Assembly: GCF_026210795.1 (NCBI RefSeq) | Contig: NC_089434.1 | Coordinates: 4,092,001 to 4,156,000, forward strand | DNA: 64,000 nt | Direction: 5' to 3' | From: Rhizophagus irregularis | Taxonomy: Eukaryota; Glomeromycota; Glomeromycetes; Glomerales; Glomeraceae | In this document: one piece after another, positions 21,401 through 33,300 of the stretch | Layout of the letters: every line of letters starts with the position of its first letter | Position numbering within the stretch: position 1 is the first letter of the stretch | The notes under the pieces: generated by a model | Seen by the model: only the letters and a program-made list of their open reading frames with translations | Told to the model about the DNA's origin: nothing | The model's database searches: none | Made by a program: the position numbers and the translations under genes

Positions 21401-21715
21401 ATGTCTATTAGACAAGAATCAATTATTTCTGCAGTTGATAGAGCAAATGATATATTAAATTTTAATATTCACAATACAAATAATTCAATGTGAATTGGTA
21501 AATAAGATAATAAACGATAATAAATCTCTTACAAAAGCTGAAAAAAAAGATGATCATTGTAAAATTGTTTATAATGAAGGAACAAGAATTTGTGAAAATT
21601 GTCAAGAGGATGTTTAGCAACATTATACTGTGAAATTTGTATTCAAAATAATTTAAATCTAAATTTTTAGTATGGACATCTTGAAATGATAATACTGATA
21701 ATTTAATTATCGCAA
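21401..21715 (+). pseudogene. N-terminal fragment of a Rhizophagus-type kinase gene
   Basis: ATG at 21401 begins MSIRQESIISAVDRAND and then NFNIHN. Frame breaks and stops follow, and then DKSLTKAEKKD, a segment VYNEGTRICENCQEDCLA, and TLYCEICIQNN in shifted frames. The last recognisable piece, WTS*NDNTDNLI, has a TGA where related copies have Gly. This is the same N-terminal Cys motif and linker seen in the - strand pseudogene at 17957-18863, with the opposite orientation and clearly diverged. No kinase domain follows, so it is a 5' truncated-gene relic. Confidence 0.75.
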
Positions 21716-21719
21716 ATTT

Positions 21720-22420
21720 GAAATCTGCGTTTCCCATAGATAAAGTCGATCAATTTTTAACAAATCACTTGAAATTTTTATTGAAAGAACTTTGAGATTT
21801 GATTTTTTTATCCAAATGTTTAATGTGATTCTTATAAAACTCAAAATTTTAAAAATCCATCTATAAATTGAACAAGTCAAAATTGCATATGAAATCTACG
21901 TTTCCCCCATAGATAAGTCGATCAATTTTTAATCAAATTACTTAAAATTTTTGTTAAAAAAACCTTGAGATTATATTTTTTTTTATTCAAGTAATTAACA
22001 TTAATACTATAAACTTAAAAGTTTACAAAAAATTTCTAAACATTGCCAATTAGTCAAAATTTGGCAATATTTTGAATAAATTTGCGCCACTTTTTTTTCT
22101 GCCTTATAAGTACCGGCTAGAAGCCTCAAATTTTATATTTACATACTTTTACATATGTATTAATATGTTCTTTAAAAAAAATTAATTGAAAAAATACGGA
22201 TTTTTTTTTATATTTGATTTAATGACTTCAAAACCTGCAAAAACAAGCAATTATTGATTTTTTTTTGCGATTTTTTTCAAATTTTTCAGTTTTTTAATAA
22301 GTTAAATAATTCCGCGAAAATAAATTTTGATGCTTTAAAATGAACTGCGCCGCATTATTAATTACCTAATGAAATTAGCTAAATACAATATGTAAATAAA
22401 AAAGCCAAATAATACCATTT
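21720..22420. other. AT-rich stretch with a duplicated block
   Basis: The block GAAATCTGCGTTTCCCATAG followed by TCGATCAATTTTTAA occurs at about 21720 and again at about 21892 (period near 172), so a tandem duplication is present. No gene. Confidence 0.5.
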
Positions 22421-22491
22421 TGCATGCTCCGAGAATCGAACTCGGGTCTCACGCGTGGCAGGCGTGAATTATACCACTAAACCAAGCATGC
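22421..22491 (-). tRNA. tRNA-Gly (anticodon GCC)
   Basis: Read on the - strand the cloverleaf starts at 22491. The acceptor GCATGCT pairs fully with AGCATGC, and the discriminator A is at 22421. The anticodon stem CACGC/GCGTG encloses the loop CTGCCAC with anticodon GCC (22457-22459). The T arm is CCGAG-TTCGATT-CTCGG, containing the Pol III B box GTTCGATTC. The D arm holds GGTTTAGTGGTAT. There is no intron. A run of six T on the transcribed strand (22398-22403) follows about 18 bases downstream and can serve as the Pol III terminator. Length is 71 nt without CCA, as expected for a eukaryotic nuclear gene. Confidence 0.97.
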
Positions 22492-22786
22492 TAGATTATG
22501 AAATATTCGCAAATTCAATTTCTAATAATTATTATAACCTCTAACTAGAAGGCTATATACAATCTATCTTAGATTAATATACATTATTCAGTTATGTAGT
22601 TTACTTCCAATGTGTAAATAATTTGAAATAATAACGTATTTTATCAACTTTTTTAATAATAAGACTAATAGAAATGACTTCCCTACAACTAAATATGTAA
22701 GTAAAGGCCCAAAAAAAAAAAAATTTTAATATTTTTTTTTTAATATTAATCAATTAACAATTACTAGTTACTCGGTTAAAATTTTT

Positions 22787-23142
22787 TTGATTTTTTGCAT
22801 ATTTGAAGATGTTAAATGTTGCATTATTAATGATGAAAAAATTGAAAATAATTTATTATCATATACAGATAATAATAAAGAAAATTATCATAAAGATTTA
22901 AATATAATAGATGAATCAACTGAAGGAGATATGGAGTTATTTGATGACTTGATTGATACAACTGAAAAGGCACTTACTCTCCTAAAGGAAAATCAGCTGG
23001 TAATATTAAGTGGTGTAAAAGTGCAATGAAATCCTTTAATGGTATTATTAAATTAGTTAAAGAAGTTGAACAATATCAAAAAAAGAGAACTATGCCATTA
23101 ACATGGAAAGATCATACAAATAGCACTCGTTATTTGCATTAA
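22787..23142 (+). pseudogene. Frameshifted C-terminal remnant of an unrecognised protein
   Basis: A frame open from 22787 reads an acidic helix-rich segment (NNKENYHKDLNIIDES, then DLIDTTEKALTLLKENQ) and would stop at 23027-23029. From the AAAA near 22988 the shifted frame reads on as SAGNIKWCKSAMKSFNGI, then KLVKEVEQYQKKRTMPLTW and KDHTNSTRYLH, to a TAA at 23140-23142. The joint composition and smooth continuation point to one frameshifted gene 3' end. I do not recognise the family. No upstream exon with an ATG was found. It lies 300 bases from the tRNA and is probably a transposon-borne or repeat-family protein remnant. Confidence 0.55.
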
Positions 23143-23321
23143 AATGATTAATATGTTATATAAATATTTAACAAATAAAATTTATATTTTATTATTATAA
23201 TTACATTTTGTAATTCAATAATTAATAAATGAATAAATTGTGTAAAATGTATGAAAGCCATTAAAGAAAAAAATTTATTTTCGGCCGGATAATTTAATCA
23301 ACCGAATAATTTAACGGACTA

Positions 23322-23383
23322 AGCCACACAAAATCACGTGCCCTAGCTTTTTTGATGGTGACGCTGGGGGAGTTCTATATTTA
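23322..23383 (-). repeat. Dispersed repeat, ACTCCCCCAGCG family, copy 1
   Basis: On the - strand this reads GAACTCCCCCAGCGTCACC, then ATCAAAAAAGCTAGGGCACG, then TGATTTTGTGTGGCTTAG. The same order of words appears on the + strand at 38064-38130. About 60 bases are shared with a few mismatches. It also carries GCCACACAAA, the terminus of the TIR element at 11268, which suggests a shared element family. Confidence 0.7.
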
Positions 23384-23389
23384 ATACAC

Positions 23390-24450
23390 ACTTTGACAAT
23401 TTAATTGTTTTACCAATAAATACTTTTGTTTTATAAAACAAAAAAAAATTGTTTGTAAATTATTCCACCGGTATAAAAAAAGTATCAAGCCGTTAAAGCA
23501 TAGTATATGTTGTTATTATGCAGCCAAATAGAAACATGTCGTTTTTAACATACTAATATTTTAGATTATTGCATAAGATACGGAAATCATCATCTCATCC
23601 ATGGCTCATTCGTAAATTACAGTTTTAAAATTGTTAATAACAACGATCAATCGTATATTCTTCGTAAATCTACAGTACTTACTCTCACAACAAATAGTGG
23701 TAATACTAGTAATTCGTTTCAGAGATTGCATTATCGATGTTTAAATTTTACTGTACATGTGGTAAAACCTATTTTCTTAAGAGATATTTGTATGCAATTT
23801 CCATAAATATACATTCGACACATTCAATTGATTTATCTCATTAATGATCAAATTAAGTTTTAACAATTTTTTCAGATGAATATAATTTGATTTGTAGATC
23901 TGGCAAACTTATACCAATTAAATTGCATTTGAAAAAATATTTTGTTTAATAAACAATCATTAATTATTAAACTTGATATCGTGAGTCGTGAGATAGTACA
24001 AACATCTCATTCAAATAAATGTATGATTGGACAATCAATAGCGATATCATGATATCATTGATACTCCTGATCTCAAAGATTCCCAATCCTGTAATCCACT
24101 ATTGGAATTATCAGGGATAATAGATTTTCCGATTCCTACATAGTCGCGCATTAAGAGAATTTATCAGTAACCTAATATTTTGATTTACCATACGACTCGT
24201 CGTTTTTACTGTTTTTATTTAAATCATTTATTTAAAATGATTGAATATTTAAATTTATGAACTCATGAGACCAATTTTATTTGGAAATGCTAAAATATAA
24301 AATAGTATTTTGTTTCAATTAAAATAAAAAGTTATCGTTGGAATTTTTTTTCACGATCTGAAACGATGCGCTGTTAATATTTATTATAAATTTTATTATT
24401 TAAAAAAGAAATTATTAAATAATTAATAACAAATCTCCAACTACAAATTG
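23390..24450. other. AT-rich intergenic stretch
   Basis: Contains a short local palindromic area around GATATCATGATATCATTGATA (24045-24062). No gene supported. Confidence 0.35.
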
Positions 24451-24452
24451 AT

Positions 24453-24550
24453 CCTATAAAAAAATTCTGTAAAGAACTCCGATAAACGATCATTTTTCTA
24501 AGATTCTGAAGAAACTCAGACACGTGATCATTTTTCTGAAAGATTTTTTG
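24453..24550 (-). mobile_element. Short MITE, CCCTATAAAAAA family, inverted copy
   Basis: Read on the - strand it carries, in order, TTTTCTGAAA or similar, AAATGATCACGTGTCTGAGT, TTCTTC, AAAATGATCGTTTATCGGAG and TTTTTTTATAGG. These are the same blocks as the + strand copies at 51386-51493 and 60943-61052. Length near 100 bp, non-coding, with inverted ends. Confidence 0.75.
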
Positions 24551-24739
24551 TCACCACTATAATTTATCAGAAATTTTTTAAAAATACTAAAGAATTTTAT
24601 AATAAAGAATATAAAACTAATTTTTAAATAAAATAACTTGAGATAAGGATTATAAAATTAGTTTTGAGGACGAGGTTTACCGTAAGGTAAAGTGGAAGTA
24701 CAAAGTATCAATCACCCTTGTTACTTTGAAATTAGAAGA

Positions 24740-25260
24740 AATGTAAATTTAAATAAATAAATAAATACATATATAATCGTTTAATAATTATATTTAGTTG
24801 TTAATTGTTGAATACTTACTATTCAAGCTTGAAGTTTTAATTTTCAAGCCGGAAAATGATTGGAATGTGGAAACAAGGCCCAGTTTCATCTTGTTCTTTT
24901 ATACAAATGGAATTAGAGGAAAGATAAGTGTAAATATGTAATCTTATAATATAATAATTATAATTATATATTTAAATTGTTGAATACTTACTAACTACTT
25001 TCCAGCTTGATTGAAGTATAACTCTCAAGCCGATAACTGATAAGAATTCAGGTATGGAAAATAAGGACTTGTTTCATCTACAAACGGAAATAAAAAAAAT
25101 ATTAAACATCAATATGTAATCGTATAATCGTACAATATAATAATTATGTCTTAATAATTAATGAATACCTACTAGCCACTTTTCGGCTTGAAGTATAACT
25201 TCCAAGACGATAAAGGACCTCGTTCTACCTTGCTTGTTATTCTATACAAATTTACATATT
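24740..25260 (+). repeat. Three tandem imperfect units of about 180 bp
   Basis: Each unit contains TTGTTGAATACTTACTA or similar, then a block with AGCTTGAAGT...TTTCAAGCCG, then a stretch with GGAAA(C/T)AAGG...GTTTCATCT. Each ends with TATGTAATC(G/T)TATAATATAATAATTAT. Units begin near 24800, 24975 and 25155. Divergence between units is high, so the duplication is old. Confidence 0.6.
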
Positions 25261-25261
25261 A

Positions 25262-26215
25262 ACAGTCAATTTAAATTGTACAGTTATTTATGGTTTTGAT
25301 AATAAATCTTCACAATTATTCAATGAGTAAAATAAAAGGTCATTGTATCAACTTTTATACAATGAAAACTAATGAAAAAATTAAGAGTGGCATGATATAA
25401 TGGAAATAGACATTAATATGTATTATATCTATTAACAATCTATTGGCTTTAACGCATTATTAAAAAAAAAAATCAGAAAATTTTATATCTGTATTATATA
25501 TTATACCGATCTATTATTATTAGAACAAATAATTATTTATTTACCAAGAAATTTTTTTACATCCAAGTGATCGGCAAAATTTCTTTTTGTTTTTTTTTTT
25601 AATTAAGATAGTTATATGAAGGCTAGAACTGCGAAACTTTGTTATGTATAATTTTGAATAATTAACAAAATAAGATTCCCGCTACTTTGTATATAATATA
25701 TATAGTATATATATGTAATGTATATTAAATTATTCATGAAATTTTTATAAATGAAAAAGCAAAAAATTTTATTATTTGCAGTTTTAATCTATTGTACACT
25801 TAAAATAGATTTCATTCATAAGAGTTTACACTACAATATGTTCTATTGATCAGATGGTCACTGTTGGGTGAACATACCATCTGTTTAATTCTGAGGATGA
25901 TCCTCTAATATACAAATAGACAGTAAATGCTTTAAAACAAAATATGGTTTATTAAAATATAGTTAAAAAATCCATTGCTTAATAGTATAATCAGAAGAGT
26001 GATTAAACATCTCATTTTATAAATCCTCAAGACCTATCTAATCTATTTATCATAATGGGAAAAACTACTTGCCCAATAATATATAATATGTATCAAGTGG
26101 AGCAAGTGGAGTAAAGAATCCAAACAGCAGCCCATTTATGTATTTAATCTATTAGGCTGGATAGTTTCACCAATTTGACCTTTATTGGCTTATTTTGTGG
26201 TAAGGTTAATTGTTG
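25262..26215. other. AT-rich intergenic stretch
   Basis: A hairpin-capable segment, CAGATGGT...ACCATCTG, lies at about 25852-25885. Otherwise I see no gene or repeat. Confidence 0.35.
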
Positions 26216-26219
26216 TGTT

Positions 26220-27240
26220 ATTCATTTGGCATTCCTGTCACGGAAATTATTTTTTTTTTACTTGATGAAATTCCTAACAAATCATCTTAGATAGTGAAGC
26301 AATCGCAAAATCATCGCCATCAATGATTGCATCTTCCTCATCAAGAGTTATAGTAGCTGTTATCACGTTTAACAAGGAAGAGGCGGGTTAATAGGAGCTT
26401 TGGATTTAGAGATTTTTTTATATCAACATCAGATTTTATGAAAGAAATTCTAATCAACTCAAAATTTAAAGTAGAAATCCAAGTTTTTGTCCAATCACAA
26501 CATATGAAGGTTTAGAATGTAACACGACACTTATGATGCTGATGAGATCTTTTAGTTTCTACATATTCCTAAATATATCGTTAATAGAAGATCTTCAGTT
26601 TCATGCGCGTTTACATTTATTACAGTAGCACTGAGCCATAGTGTCACTCATTAGTCTTTAATCTCGATTGCTTCTTGTTTGTTTTAGCATTTTACGATAG
26701 GAAGTAAAACGAAGGTTTGCCAAGTAATCACATTCCTGCATTTTAAGGTATTTCTTTCTTCAACTTTTATAAAAATAGTACTGATCAACACTGAGCTATC
26801 TTGAACTTAATATTTGTTCGTCCTTTTCCGATACCTTATTCATCGCCATCATCATCTGTACTATTTTTCTATTTTTTTTTTGATCGGAAAGATTCAATAG
26901 CACGATTATTAGAAGGTTATATAATACTACATTTTGTTCATGTTTCGTTTTTTTGGGAGGTAAAGTGATGTTCTAAAATCAATCATCATCACCAATCTTT
27001 AGAATTTTTTCGGTTATTGCTTGGTGTTTCTTCTGTAGTTTTTCTCGAATACCTAAGTCTAGTAGAACTTGTGTATTAGAGCGCTCTTATTCTTTCCTTA
27101 GTTGTTAACATTTAGTTCATTTTCTTTTTTTTTCGATTAAAGTAATTGAGAGCGATATAGAGTATGTTTTGAAGCTTATGAAGTGGAAGCTTTGGAGGCA
27201 TTGTAATCGGAGAGTTCTTCGTCTGAATTCTGGCTGAACT
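26220..27240 (-). pseudogene. Possible decayed coding region, unrecognised
   Basis: Several short - strand pieces read like protein: NVITATITLDEEDAI then IDGDDFAIASLSKMI (about 26365-26280), NSTDDDGDE (about 26850), YSRKTTEETPSNNRKNSKDW (about 27060-26995) and MPPKLPLHKLQNILYIALNY (about 27195). They lie in different frames separated by stops and are rich in acidic and Ser/Thr residues. I cannot join them with splice sites and recognise no family. Treat as a candidate relic. Confidence 0.25.
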
Positions 27241-27896
27241 AGAATTAATTAATATAATTAAGAATTCTTTATTGTAATATATAATTAATAATTATTCAAT
27301 AATTTTTGTTTATAACTCACGTATATACTGTACACGCTCAATTCTCACAATGAGAGCATCAAAAATAAGAATATTTACTTTCTGATAAACATATACATTT
27401 TTTGGGTCCCAACCAAAAATCTTGTTATCACTACGAACTCCATTAATAGCAAATCTTTAAATCATCGGACTTTAAAGATTGTTAGGATGCCTTTTGCATT
27501 CTGAAAACATTTTTTCATAAATTAGGGAATTGATTCTATTTTCTTATCATGAAAGACGTTAAAATATGTAAAAGCCTCATAATAATATTTTTACATCTGC
27601 TAATCAACCACTTTAAAAACGCCAACCAACTACAAAGTTACGGTACAAAACTTATATTAAAAAAATAGCTAGCTATATATAATTTAATATTTTATTTATT
27701 AGACTTCAACAGTTAACATTATAATTTTAAAAAATGAAATGTAACATCAGTTATTGGACACACAAAACGTTATCAGATTATCACGTGCACTGTGTAATAA
27801 TCAAGATGATACAAGTGAGTTACTCTGGAGAAACTCTGTTATGCTGGTCCTTACAAGTGTCACTGTTAGTCTGTTACTAGATGTTCTCTCTGAATA

Positions 27897-28430
27897 ATGT
27901 CAGAACACCTTAGTCAGAACCTGGCTGCTCCGGTTCCTGATGTACCCGAACCAGCCAAAACAGACGATAGCGCTGCGAAAATATCTGGAATCGCTTTGTT
28001 TAAACGAACAAGTATTAAGTCGTGAGCTATTGCTTCGTCTTGTGACGTATATGCTGGATTGCTTTGTTACTCAAGCATGGTGTCGCCCTTTTATTAAACC
28101 TGTAGACGAAACTTCTTGCATTTACCGCAATATCATTACACCTCTGATGGATTTGACAACGGTTGAACATAATCTTTGGGCAGGAAAATACGATGTTGAA
28201 AGTTTCAAATTCTATGATGATTTATTTATAATGCATTCAAATTCCATCCATAATATTCAAAGAAGCAGATTCGATGCTTACGTGTTTTTTCAATTTAACA
28301 ACGGAATTTCGAAACCACCACATGATCTAAATAAATTGGACTTCGCACTTGCTCAGATTGGTGCTAAACTCCCCATGAAGAATTTGCTGATGTTTGTAGA
28401 GTAGCACCAAATATTGAAAGGTATTCATGT
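27897..28430 (+). pseudogene. Truncated bromodomain protein gene, frame-broken
   Basis: ATG at 27897 reads MSEHLSQNLAAPVPDVPEPA and then KTDDSAA in one frame. From about 27975 the coding sense continues in the next frame (YLESLCLNEQVLSRELLLRL) to 28404. That frame contains a bromodomain-like segment: AWCRPFIKPVDETSCIYRNI is the ZA-loop part, then ITPLMDLTTVEHNLWAGKYD and FYDDLFIMHSNSIHNIQ. This follows the pattern PF..PVD..Y...I..PMDL.T....L..G.Y...F..D...... N. Such domains bind acetyl-lysine on histones. PLMDL has an extra residue relative to the usual PMDL. Near 28375 the sense moves frame again and reads PHEEFADVCRVAPNIE. The two frame breaks, and the lack of a further domain, argue for a dead fragment; short introns at these points are the alternative. 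Confidence 0.6.
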
Positions 28431-28689
28431 TTTTTTTCGCGTATAAATTAGTAAAATATATATAGTACCTTTGTATTCGTTCCGCCAAGTTACAAGGAGT
28501 GGTAGTAACGTTGTTATTTGATTCGAACAATTAAATTGTTTATGATTATTATTAAGATTCTTCTATCAAAATTCAAAGATCCACAATCAATATTTACCGT
28601 AATTACTAAATTATATTTTAAACTTAATATAGAATATTGATATAACACCTTCATTGATTTATATAAGAGATAATTCAGAAATGTCTATT

Positions 28690-28850
28690 GGATCAAGACG
28701 GCTTTTTTGTTAACATTAGTAACTGTGCTGAACTGAAGGAATACAAGATCACAAGGTCCCACTCGATTAATACTTAAAAGCCTTCATTTAAGAAGATCCA
28801 TATTGGTCGTTATGATGAAGACCCTCTTGTGGAGAAAAGTCATTTTTTTT
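28690..28850 (+). pseudogene. Coding remnant downstream of the bromodomain fragment
   Basis: One + strand frame reads LDQDGFFVNISNCAELKEYK, then ITRSHSINT, a stop, then IHIGRYDEDPLVEKS. The composition is protein-like and the stop is a single event. It may be a further exon of the bromodomain-like gene 260 bases upstream, or an unrelated relic. Not recognised. Confidence 0.3.
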
Positions 28851-28859
28851 TAGCACATC

Positions 28860-29755
28860 AAATATTGTTTATCAATCAGAAATATCAATAAAGAAATTGC
28901 GAATTAGTTTATTGTAGCGCAAAGCATTGGCATTGGTAATTAAAAATGAAAAAAAAATTTTTATTAAATAAATGAAAGATGTTGTCTCCTGATCAATTTA
29001 TACCGTATAATATCTATTTATAATTTGGTGATTAATTACATATATCCTAGTATTCCATATCATAATGATTGTATCATATACATTAAGAAAAAATCAACAA
29101 GAAAAAAAATAAACGGATTATAATTCAAAGGGAATTATGTTTAAGATCAAAATTGGTTCATCTTTATATAATTCTAACGAATAAAATTTCATTTGAATTC
29201 ATATACATAAGAAATTTCCCCTTCTTATAATTTTTAAATTCCCTATTTGAATTTTATTCTTGCCAAACATTTCTTTTGCTTACATTTTCTTTTGTGTTAT
29301 CGAAAATCCCAATTTTCCCCATAAATGGTCACAAATTATTTTGAACAGATTTTTTAAAAAAATAAATACTGTAGAATGACATGCGTCATCGTTATATAAA
29401 CCGGCTAACATGTTTTGTGAACAATTATATAAAATTAAACTTAAAATTAAACGATTTGTTCGATTACATCCAGTAATTCCTGTTCTTTTTTCACGTAATA
29501 TTTCTTGATGAGTTCTAATAGTTTCAGCTGTGATTTCATTTATTTCTTTAATTTCCTTTTCAACTGATCAATTTCTCTTTTTTTACTTTCCAATAATTTT
29601 GGTTTCTTTCTTTAATATTTCTGGTTGCATCATCTTTTTTAATTTTAAAACTTATATATTTAAAAAAGTAGCCTTTGGTGGCCTGGAAGTACCTTAAATT
29701 CTTGTTCAATGATTTTCTATAATGTCGTTTAATTGGAATTAAAGGTTCCATCTTC
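28860..29755. other. AT-rich stretch 3' of the RdRP pseudogene
   Basis: On the - strand short Lys-rich frames occur (about 29560-29750, reading IPIKRHYRKSLNKNLRYF). They could be the decayed 3' end of the polymerase gene, but I cannot align them to the family. Otherwise nothing is supported. Confidence 0.3.
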
Positions 29756-29759
29756 CATC

Positions 29760-30310
29760 ACAGATATTGTTACATTGCGAGGTTTTTTTATCAACTTTTG
29801 TAATAGAATTCATAATGTATCCATTAGTTACTTCAATTTCAGTAATAATTCCAAATTGATTCATTCCTCTTATGTTTGCATTGTACTCTCGTCTTAACTT
29901 TCGTGCATCATCCAAAATTCTTCATATCCATCAACATATAATCTTTGATCAAAATTTTCTATATTTAAATTAGTTTGCGGGGTATACTCTACAAAATACC
30001 AAGAACTTTTTTGAGATTCATAAGATTGTTTGTTTTTCCATAAAATCTGGGAATTTACTAGCACGAAGTACAGGCGGAAATTCTGGTGGTGTTCCCGTTT
30101 TAGGAAATCTATGGCATCAGAATGTAATTGTACAAGACGTTTACATTGCCTATGTAATGCACCAACTTCGAAAAAATCTGCTTTTGCTAATGAGCGTTCT
30201 CGGTCATACCAAAGTTGTCAGAAAAGATATAATTTACAAAAAATGTTTTGATATCTTTCATCGTTACATTTTCAACCATTCTTGATTTTTGAACCTCACG
30301 ATTCATAGTA
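29760..30310 (-). pseudogene. RdRP pseudogene, C-terminal section
   Basis: From 30306 the - strand reads MNREVQKSRMVENVTMKDIK, TFFVNYIFSDNFGM and ENAH. A one-base loss makes a TAG, and the sense resumes as LAKADFFEVGALHRQCKRLV and QLHSDAIDF. It shifts again to KTGTPPEFPPVLRASKFPDF and MEKQ, then to SYESQK, NFDQRLYVDGYEEF and DDARKLRREYNANIRGMNQF. At least four frame changes are needed. NxHxAxAD and KTG..P are conserved C-terminal signatures of cellular RdRPs. The 5' edge follows an intron end (T-run plus TAG at about 30346) shared with the array upstream. Confidence 0.85.
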
Positions 30311-30346
30311 CACTTAATTAAAAATTATTATTTTTTGTTTTCTAAA

Positions 30347-33300
30347 AAAAAAAAAATTGTCAATAACTAACAACTTAAAGTTTTAAACAATGAGAAATAA
30401 AGATACATACGTGAAATCATCACCATCTAAATCACCATCGCTAACAATAAATTTGATTCTCTTGTTATTTTTTTTTTCTAAAAAAAAAATTGTCAATAAC
30501 TTAAACAACTTAAATACTTAAAGTTTTAAACAATGAGAAATAAAGATACACACGTGAAATCATACCATCACCGCTAACAATAAATTTGATCCTCTTATAA
30601 AATTTCGGTAACATCCAAACGCCTAATAAGAATGCCCTCTTATCAACGCGAATTTTTGCCTTTTCTCATATGCTTATGAAATTTTATGGCGTATTATGGT
30701 GTTCATAAAACGATCCATAAACATAGTACACGTAGAAGACGATAAATTTGATCTATCAAATTATCAATTAAAATTTAACCTTAATTGAATCAACTCGATC
30801 AAGAAAAAATTTGCTTGTACTATTAATTTATTATAAATTTCCTAGTATTGCTTCATAGATGTCTATATATAGTCTAATGAAAGTACAACACCAGTTGCCG
30901 CTGCTTGCTGCAAGTATTAATTATGTTGCGTTATCACTTCCATCAGATTTGATTAATAATATTTAATTTTCCACATTAATCCTTTCAATACACATTGAAT
31001 GCTATTGACAACATATGGTATTTGAAAAAACATGATCCAATTTATATCCAAATTAAAAATCTTCGTTTAACGAAATTGTCCACGGATTGGAACATGCAAA
31101 ATATCTAAGAAAGCAAATAATATTAATAAAAAGAATAAAAAAATAATTTACAATACCATAGAATGTTAAAAGCAAATATTGTACGTACAATGCAATAAGA
31201 CTCCGAAATCACAATTTACCATTAGTGAAATCCAAAATTATTTTTCAATAAGGAACTGACGCACCATAAGTTTGACTAAATTCCACCACTTCGAAGCGAT
31301 ATTTAAAATTTTCATTGAATGAATAAAATCATTTTAAGAAATAAAATTTCATTATAATATATATAATATATATATTATTTATTATCAATTTAATTATCAA
31401 TTATTTTTGTAGTCGACAAAATCATTTGTGAAAAGAGATTTAAAAGAAGTGATTTCCTAACAAAGGAAATATCCATCTAATATCCATATTCTTGTTGGAC
31501 CCGTACTGACGCGTGATCATCTTAAATTCTTTTTTTTATCTTTTAAATATTTATATATTTCCTACTTTAGGTTAAGTTGAATAGAACGAACTTGCATACG
31601 TGAAATCATCACCATCTAAATCACCACCGCTAACAATAAATTTGATTCTCCTGTAAAATTTCGGTAACATCCAAGACGCCTAACAAGAATGCCCCTTTAT
31701 CAACACGAATTTTTGCCTTTTCTTAATGCCTCCTAACATCATGATATGAAATAATGAAACAAATAACGATCATTATTTCTTAAAAATCCCGCGTTAACAA
31801 AATCAACAAGTGATTATCTTTTTTTCTAAAAAAAAAATTGTCAATACTTAAATACTTCAAGTTTTAAAAAATGAGAAATAAGATACACACGTGAAATCAA
31901 CACCATATAAATCGCCATCGCTAATAATAAATTTGATCCTCTAGCAAAATTTCGGTAACATCCAAGACACCTAATAAGAATGCCCCTTTATCAACGCGAA
32001 TTTTTGCCTTTTCTTAATGTCTTCTAACATCATGATACGAAATAATGAAATAAATAACAATCATTATTTCTACACAGAATTATCTTCTATTTTAGATTTT
32101 TTCAGCCGTGTGTAACTAATTTTACCGAAGGTAGCGGTGGAAGTAATTGTAGTAGTACTATCAGCATAATTCGATTTTATGCACTCCAATTCAATGCATC
32201 ATTATAACGTTCGTATTCGGTCTAATTATCAAGTTGGCCTACTAAAAATCCCGCGGTTGTCTTTTTTTTCTAAAAAAAAAAAAATTGTCAATAACTTAAA
32301 CAACTTAAAATACTTAAAATTTTAAACAATGAGAAATAAAGATACATACGTGAAATCATCACCATCTAAATAGCAATAAATTTGATTCTCCTGTAAAATT
32401 TCGGTAACATCCAAGATGCCTAATAAGAATGCCCCCTTCATCAACGCGAATTTTTCCTTTTCTTAATGTCTCCTAACATCAAATAATGAAATAAAATTCA
32501 TAAATAACGATCATTATTTCTTAAAAATCCTGCGTTAACAAGATCAACAAGTGATTATCTTTCTTTTTTCTAAAAAAAAAAAATTGTCAATAATTTAAAC
32601 AACTTAAATACTTAAAGTTTTAAACAATGAGAAGTAAGATACACACGTGAAATCAACGCCATCTAAATTGCCATCGCTAATAATAAATTTGATCCTCTTG
32701 CAAAATTTCGGTAACATCCAAGACGCCTAATAAGAATGCGCAAAAATTTTGCCTTTTCTTAATGTCTCCTAACATCATGATACGAAATAATGAAATAAAT
32801 AACGATTATTATTTCTACACAGAATTATCTTCTATTTTAGATTTTCAGCCATGTGTAACTAATTTTACCGAAGGTGGGTAAATTTATAGCGGTGGAAGTA
32901 ATTGTAGTAGTACTATCAGCACAATTCGATTTGATGCACTCCAATGCATCATTATAACGTTCGTATTCGGTCTTATTATCAAGTTGGCCTACTAAAAATC
33001 CCGCGTTAATAAGATCAACAAGTGATTATCTTTTTTTTCTAAAAAAAAAAATTGTCAATAACTTAAACAACTTAAAATATTAAAAGTTTTAAACAATGAG
33101 AAATAAAGAAACATACGTGAAATCATCACCATCTAAATAGCAATAAATTTGATTTTCCTATAAAATTTCGGTAACATCCAAGACGCCTAACAAGAATGCA
33201 CCTTTATCAACGCGAATTATTGCCTTTTCTTAATGTCTCCTAACATCAAATAATGAATAAAAATTCATCAAATAACGATCATTATTTCATAAAAATCCCG

